Positions 61,310 through 64,000 of a stretch of 64,000 nucleotides of DNA are shown in pieces. Position 1 is the stretch's first letter; every line of letters starts with the position of its first letter. Origin of the DNA: JBBRSD01 sp038245725 (GTDB lineage: Bacteria; Actinomycetota; Coriobacteriia; Anaerosomatales; JAAXUF01). The translations under genes were made by a program, and so were the position numbers. Under the pieces are notes generated by a model. It ran no database searches, was not told where the DNA came from, and saw only the letters and a program-made list of their open reading frames with translations. The DNA lies in the NCBI GenBank assembly GCA_038245725.1, contig JBBRSD010000001.1, positions 1 through 64,000 on the forward strand. Direction: 5' to 3'.

Positions 61310-62371
61310 TCAGTCGTCCTTCGGCTCGTCGAGTGAGCGCGGCTTCATGGCGAGGTAGCGCGTGAAGACGAGCCAACCCGCGAACACCTCGGTGTAGTAG
61401 GTCACGCCACGCCACAGTAGTGTCGCCGCGCCCGCGATCGCCGCGGGAGCCTGTGTGGCCAGCAGGGCGGCGGTTGCTGCTTCGACCGCGCCGCTTCCCC
61501 CGGGCGTGGGCGAGATGATCGCGAGCGCCATCGCGCCTACAGCCGTCGCCATCAGCGGTAGCACCGCGCCGCGCCAGCCGAGTCCGTACATGATCACCGG
61601 CAGGCACACCACAAGGCAGAGGCGCGACATGAACAGGCCGAAGAAGGAGAGCGCCAGGTGAGAGGGCTTCTCTCGGGTCAGCGTCTTGACGTCGGTGGCG
61701 AACTGTCGGGCCTCGTGGTTGATGCCACTGGCAACGCGGGTGGCGCGCTTCTTCCCGATGACCCGCGCGAGCCACGGCCTCGACAGCACCCGCTCGAGCC
61801 ACGCAATGGCCGAGTGGGGCCGCGCGGAAAGCCATATCACGAAGGAGAGCACAACAGCGATGGCGCCAACACCGGACCAGACGAGGAGTTCAGCGCCGTG
61901 CGTCTGCAGCGGCATGACGATTGCCGCGCCCACGCCGACGACGAGGAAGAACGCCCCCGTGAGCAGGCTGTGCATCGCGATGATGGCGCTCGACTCGCCT
62001 GGGGTGAGGCCCTCGCGCGTGAGGCAGAACACGCCTGCGGGGATGCCGCCCGACCCGAAGGGTGTCACGAGCGCGGCGAAGTCGCCTCCGAGGAACGCCC
62101 CGGTCATGTGCATGAGCTGGCCGCGAATTCCACGCTGAGTGAGCGCGGCGAATCCCAGTCCCTGGCCCAGCCAAGAAAGCGCGCTGAGAGCGAGCGCGAG
62201 CAGCAGCCACCCGAACGGCAGTGCGACAACGCCAGTGAGCACCTGTTTGCCGCCTGCCAAGAACGTGACGATGAGGCCCGCCGTCACGCCGATGGTGACC
62301 GCGACGGTCAGACTCGCGCGTAACGCGCGGGGGTCGAGCATCTCGGTGCGCTGGGGGTCCTTGTCGGTCAT
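61310..62371 (-). CDS. Flippase-like membrane protein (UPF0104 / LPG synthase TM domain)
   Basis: 353 residues starting at ATG 62371 with GAGGAG five bases before it; the open frame extends to 62434. It has about eight membrane segments. The conserved motifs are GDFAALVTPFGSGGIPAGVFCL near residue 95 and the family signature ISPTPGGSGAVEAATAALL near residue 300. This is the membrane domain that in MprF translocates lipids. It probably moves a glycolipid or lipid intermediate. It converges on the GT4 gene. Confidence 0.82.
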   Translation of the reverse strand: MTDKDPQRTEMLDPRALRASLTVAVTIGVTAGLIVTFLAGGKQVLTGVVALPFGWLLLALALSALSWLGQGLGFAALTQRGIRGQLMHMTGAFLGGDFAALVTPFGSGGIPAGVFCLTREGLTPGESSAIIAMHSLLTGAFFLVVGVGAAIVMPLQTHGAELLVWSGVGAIAVVLSFVIWLSARPHSAIAWLERVLSRPWLARVIGKKRATRVASGINHEARQFATDVKTLTREKPSHLALSFFGLFMSRLCLVVCLPVIMYGLGWRGAVLPLMATAVGAMALAIISPTPGGSGAVEAATAALLATQAPAAIAGAATLLWRGVTYYTEVFAGWLVFTRYLAMKPRSLDEPKDD

Positions 62372-62467
62372 CGAGCTCCTCCGGCTGCGGGTGCGTTCGA
62401 TTCCGCCCTGTGCACGGTATCCTCTCATACCCACGCCGAGAAGATCCTGAGCTCGGTTTGCTTCAGC

Positions 62468-63433
62468 CTACGTTGGCGAGTGAATCCCCCGATATGCCCC
62501 AGAACATCTGATCTGGGGCTCGCGGGCGACCAGCCCGGCAGCGGCCTCGAGCACGAGCAACGCTGCGAGCCGGACCGTGCGGCGGTCCGGCGCGTCTATG
62601 GTCGCGTCGATCTCGGTGATGTCGATACCGACGACGCGGGGGTCGCGGGCGACGAGGAACGCGATCTCGCGCAGCTCGTCTGCAGAGATGCCTCCTGGAG
62701 CGGCGGATGGACAGCCGGGCGCCGTGGCTCGGTCGCACACGTCGACGTCGATGTCGACGAAGACCGGCCGCCCACCGGCGCCGGCACGTTCTAGCGCGTA
62801 GGCGACGAGCTGCTCGAGGGGCCGCCGGCGCAGCTCGGCGCGGTGGATGACGGTGATGCCGTATTCCAGGGCGCGCCTCGCGTACGCGGCGGAGTTTGAG
62901 AAGTCCGCGATCCCGAGCTGTACGATGTTCGCGCCCGGCAGCCGGGCCTCGACGAGCCGTCGCACCGGCGAGCCGTTGCTGATGCCGTCGCGCAGATCGT
63001 GGTGGGCGTCGATCGTGATGAGGCCGAAGTCGCGGAGATGGTCGCCGGCAAGCGCCGTCGCTACCGGGAACGTGAGCGAGTTGTCGCCCCCGAGTGCCAC
63101 CAGCAGTCGTGCCCCACCGGCGCGGACGCGCCCGACCGCATCGTGCACGCGCGCTTCGCCGTTGGCACCGTCCGGCTCGACTACGTCACCGAAGTCCAGC
63201 GCGGTCAGCTTGGCGACGTCGATTCCGCGAGATGCCGAGTACGTCGAGTAGCGCTGCAGTGCGTCGCGCACCGCGGCTGGAGTCGCATGCGCTCCCGTGG
63301 GCGTGATCGAGGTGCGGTACGTGGGCACGCCGAGAAGTGCGAGATCGCACAGGCCGTTCTCGGCAGGGGCGGGAGCGATCCAGCTTGCCGCTCGGGGCCA
63401 GAGTGAATCGCTTGGGAGCTGGGCTTGGGGCAC
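62468..63433 (-). CDS. Ureohydrolase family protein (agmatinase / formimidoylglutamase / arginase fold)
   Basis: 321 residues. It has the metal-site motifs DAHHDLRDG and FVDIDVDVCDRATAPGCPSAAPGG, and ALGGDNSLTFP where most relatives have GGDHS. The Asn replaces a usual Mn-binding His. The C-terminus VVGIDITEIDATIDAPDRRTVRLAA matches the family. The substrate may be formimidoylglutamate, agmatine or another guanidino compound. It lies 97 bp before the flippase-like gene on the same strand but has no obvious functional link. Confidence 0.82.
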   Translation of the reverse strand: MPQAQLPSDSLWPRAASWIAPAPAENGLCDLALLGVPTYRTSITPTGAHATPAAVRDALQRYSTYSASRGIDVAKLTALDFGDVVEPDGANGEARVHDAVGRVRAGGARLLVALGGDNSLTFPVATALAGDHLRDFGLITIDAHHDLRDGISNGSPVRRLVEARLPGANIVQLGIADFSNSAAYARRALEYGITVIHRAELRRRPLEQLVAYALERAGAGGRPVFVDIDVDVCDRATAPGCPSAAPGGISADELREIAFLVARDPRVVGIDITEIDATIDAPDRRTVRLAALLVLEAAAGLVAREPQIRCSGAYRGIHSPT

Positions 63434-63445
63434 GGGGCCTCGCTT

Positions 63446-64000
63446 CTAGTCTTCGGCGACTTGGTAGCTATCGCCGCCGAGCGCCTTGATGCGATACATG
63501 GCTTCGTCGGCTCGGCGCATGAGCGTGTCGGCGTCATCGCCCGGCCGGTAGCTGGCGATGCCGATGCTTATCGTGGCGCCAAGCGCTGGGTCGTCCCTGC
63601 GGGTGGCGATCCGCACGCCTTCGAGGATCTTGCTCGCAACCTTCTCGGCATCTTGGGCGTCGGAGACGTTGGGGAGCAAGACGACGAACTCGTCGCCGCC
63701 GATGCGTGCGATGGTGTCTGCCGCGCGCACGGCCTCGATGAGCGCGGAGCCCACCGAAATCAACACCTTGTCGCCGGGCACGTGCCCGAGGGTGTCGTTG
63801 AGCGCTTTGAACCGGTCGATGTCGCAGAAGAGCAGGGTGGGCGTGGTCTGCTCGCGCTCGGCGCTTGTGATCGCGACGTCGAGCCGGTCAGTGAAGAGCA
63901 GCCGGTTGGGAAGGCCGGTGAGCGGGTCATGAGTGGCAAGATGGCGAGCGAGTTCCTCGGCGGCTTTGCGCTCGCTGATGTCGCGGAAGTCCTCGATGAT
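63446..64000 (-). CDS. PAS-linked GGDEF diguanylate cyclase, N-terminus outside the window
   Basis: The last 184 residues are visible. The first read IIEDFRDISERKAAEELARH, the usual end of a PAS domain, and ATHDPLTGLPNRLLF starts the GGDEF domain. The active-site GGDEF is intact. RAAD five residues upstream is an inhibitory I-site. It would make cyclic di-GMP from two GTP. The stop is TAG at 63446, 12 bp after the start of the ureohydrolase gene downstream. Confidence 0.93.
   Translation of the reverse strand: MIEDFRDISERKAAEELARHLATHDPLTGLPNRLLFTDRLDVAITSAEREQTTPTLLFCDIDRFKALNDTLGHVPGDKVLISVGSALIEAVRAADTIARIGGDEFVVLLPNVSDAQDAEKVASKILEGVRIATRRDDPALGATISIGIASYRPGDDADTLMRRADEAMYRIKALGGDSYQVAED

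Overview
The window is 64 kb of high-GC DNA with densely packed genes, many sharing 1-4 nt start/stop overlaps. The gene mix suggests a Gram-positive anaerobe, most likely an actinobacterium of the Coriobacteriia type. The evidence is a giant c-type multiheme cytochrome with a ResB/CcsA (System II) maturation pair, tryptophanase and tyrosine phenol-lyase, B12-binding radical SAM enzymes, and a large teichoic-acid-like envelope polymer locus with TagGH export. The taxonomic placement is inference; no search was run.

Layout. (1) 2-17692 (+): the 3' part of a huge multiheme cytochrome with 75 CXXCH motifs in the visible part, organised as repeating 14-heme modules. An operon follows with two lipoproteins, a family 5 solute-binding lipoprotein, ResB and CcsA. 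(2) 17698-22370: a PMT-type mannosyltransferase with a membrane-anchored partner, a B12/radical SAM protein and a UbiA-type prenyltransferase. (3) 22598-28780 (+): two FtsX-fold permeases, a LolD-type ATPase, a DUF2318 Cys-rich membrane protein, a second ResB-like protein and a small membrane protein. This resembles the FetABCDEF-type iron-associated cassette, here joined to a ResB paralogue. (4) 28836-38445: another B12/radical SAM protein, a lipoprotein, tryptophanase, a class IV aminotransferase, a methyltransferase under a CsoR/CstR-like operator, tyrosine phenol-lyase, a LysR regulator and a membrane protein. (5) 38451-61293: the envelope polymer locus. It has TagG/TagH, a UPF0182 protein, a TarS-like GT2, four intact and one degenerate TagF/TagB-type transferases, CDP-ribitol synthesis (IspD-type plus SDR), nonulosonate synthesis and activation (NeuB-like, CMAS-HAD fusion), a polysialyltransferase-like protein and a GT4. 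(6) 61310-64000 (-): a flippase-like membrane protein, a ureohydrolase and the C-terminal part of a PAS-GGDEF protein.

How the genes fit together. The cytochrome and its downstream operon look like an electron-conduit locus that carries its own haem-attachment machinery. Region 4 is amino-acid catabolism. Region 5 appears to build and export a ribitol/glycerol-phosphate polymer that may also carry an acidic nine-carbon sugar. The least described elements are the 14-heme modular cytochrome, the ResB-coupled DUF2318/ABC cassette and the compact nonulosonate branch inside the teichoic acid locus. All assignments come from reading motifs by eye.
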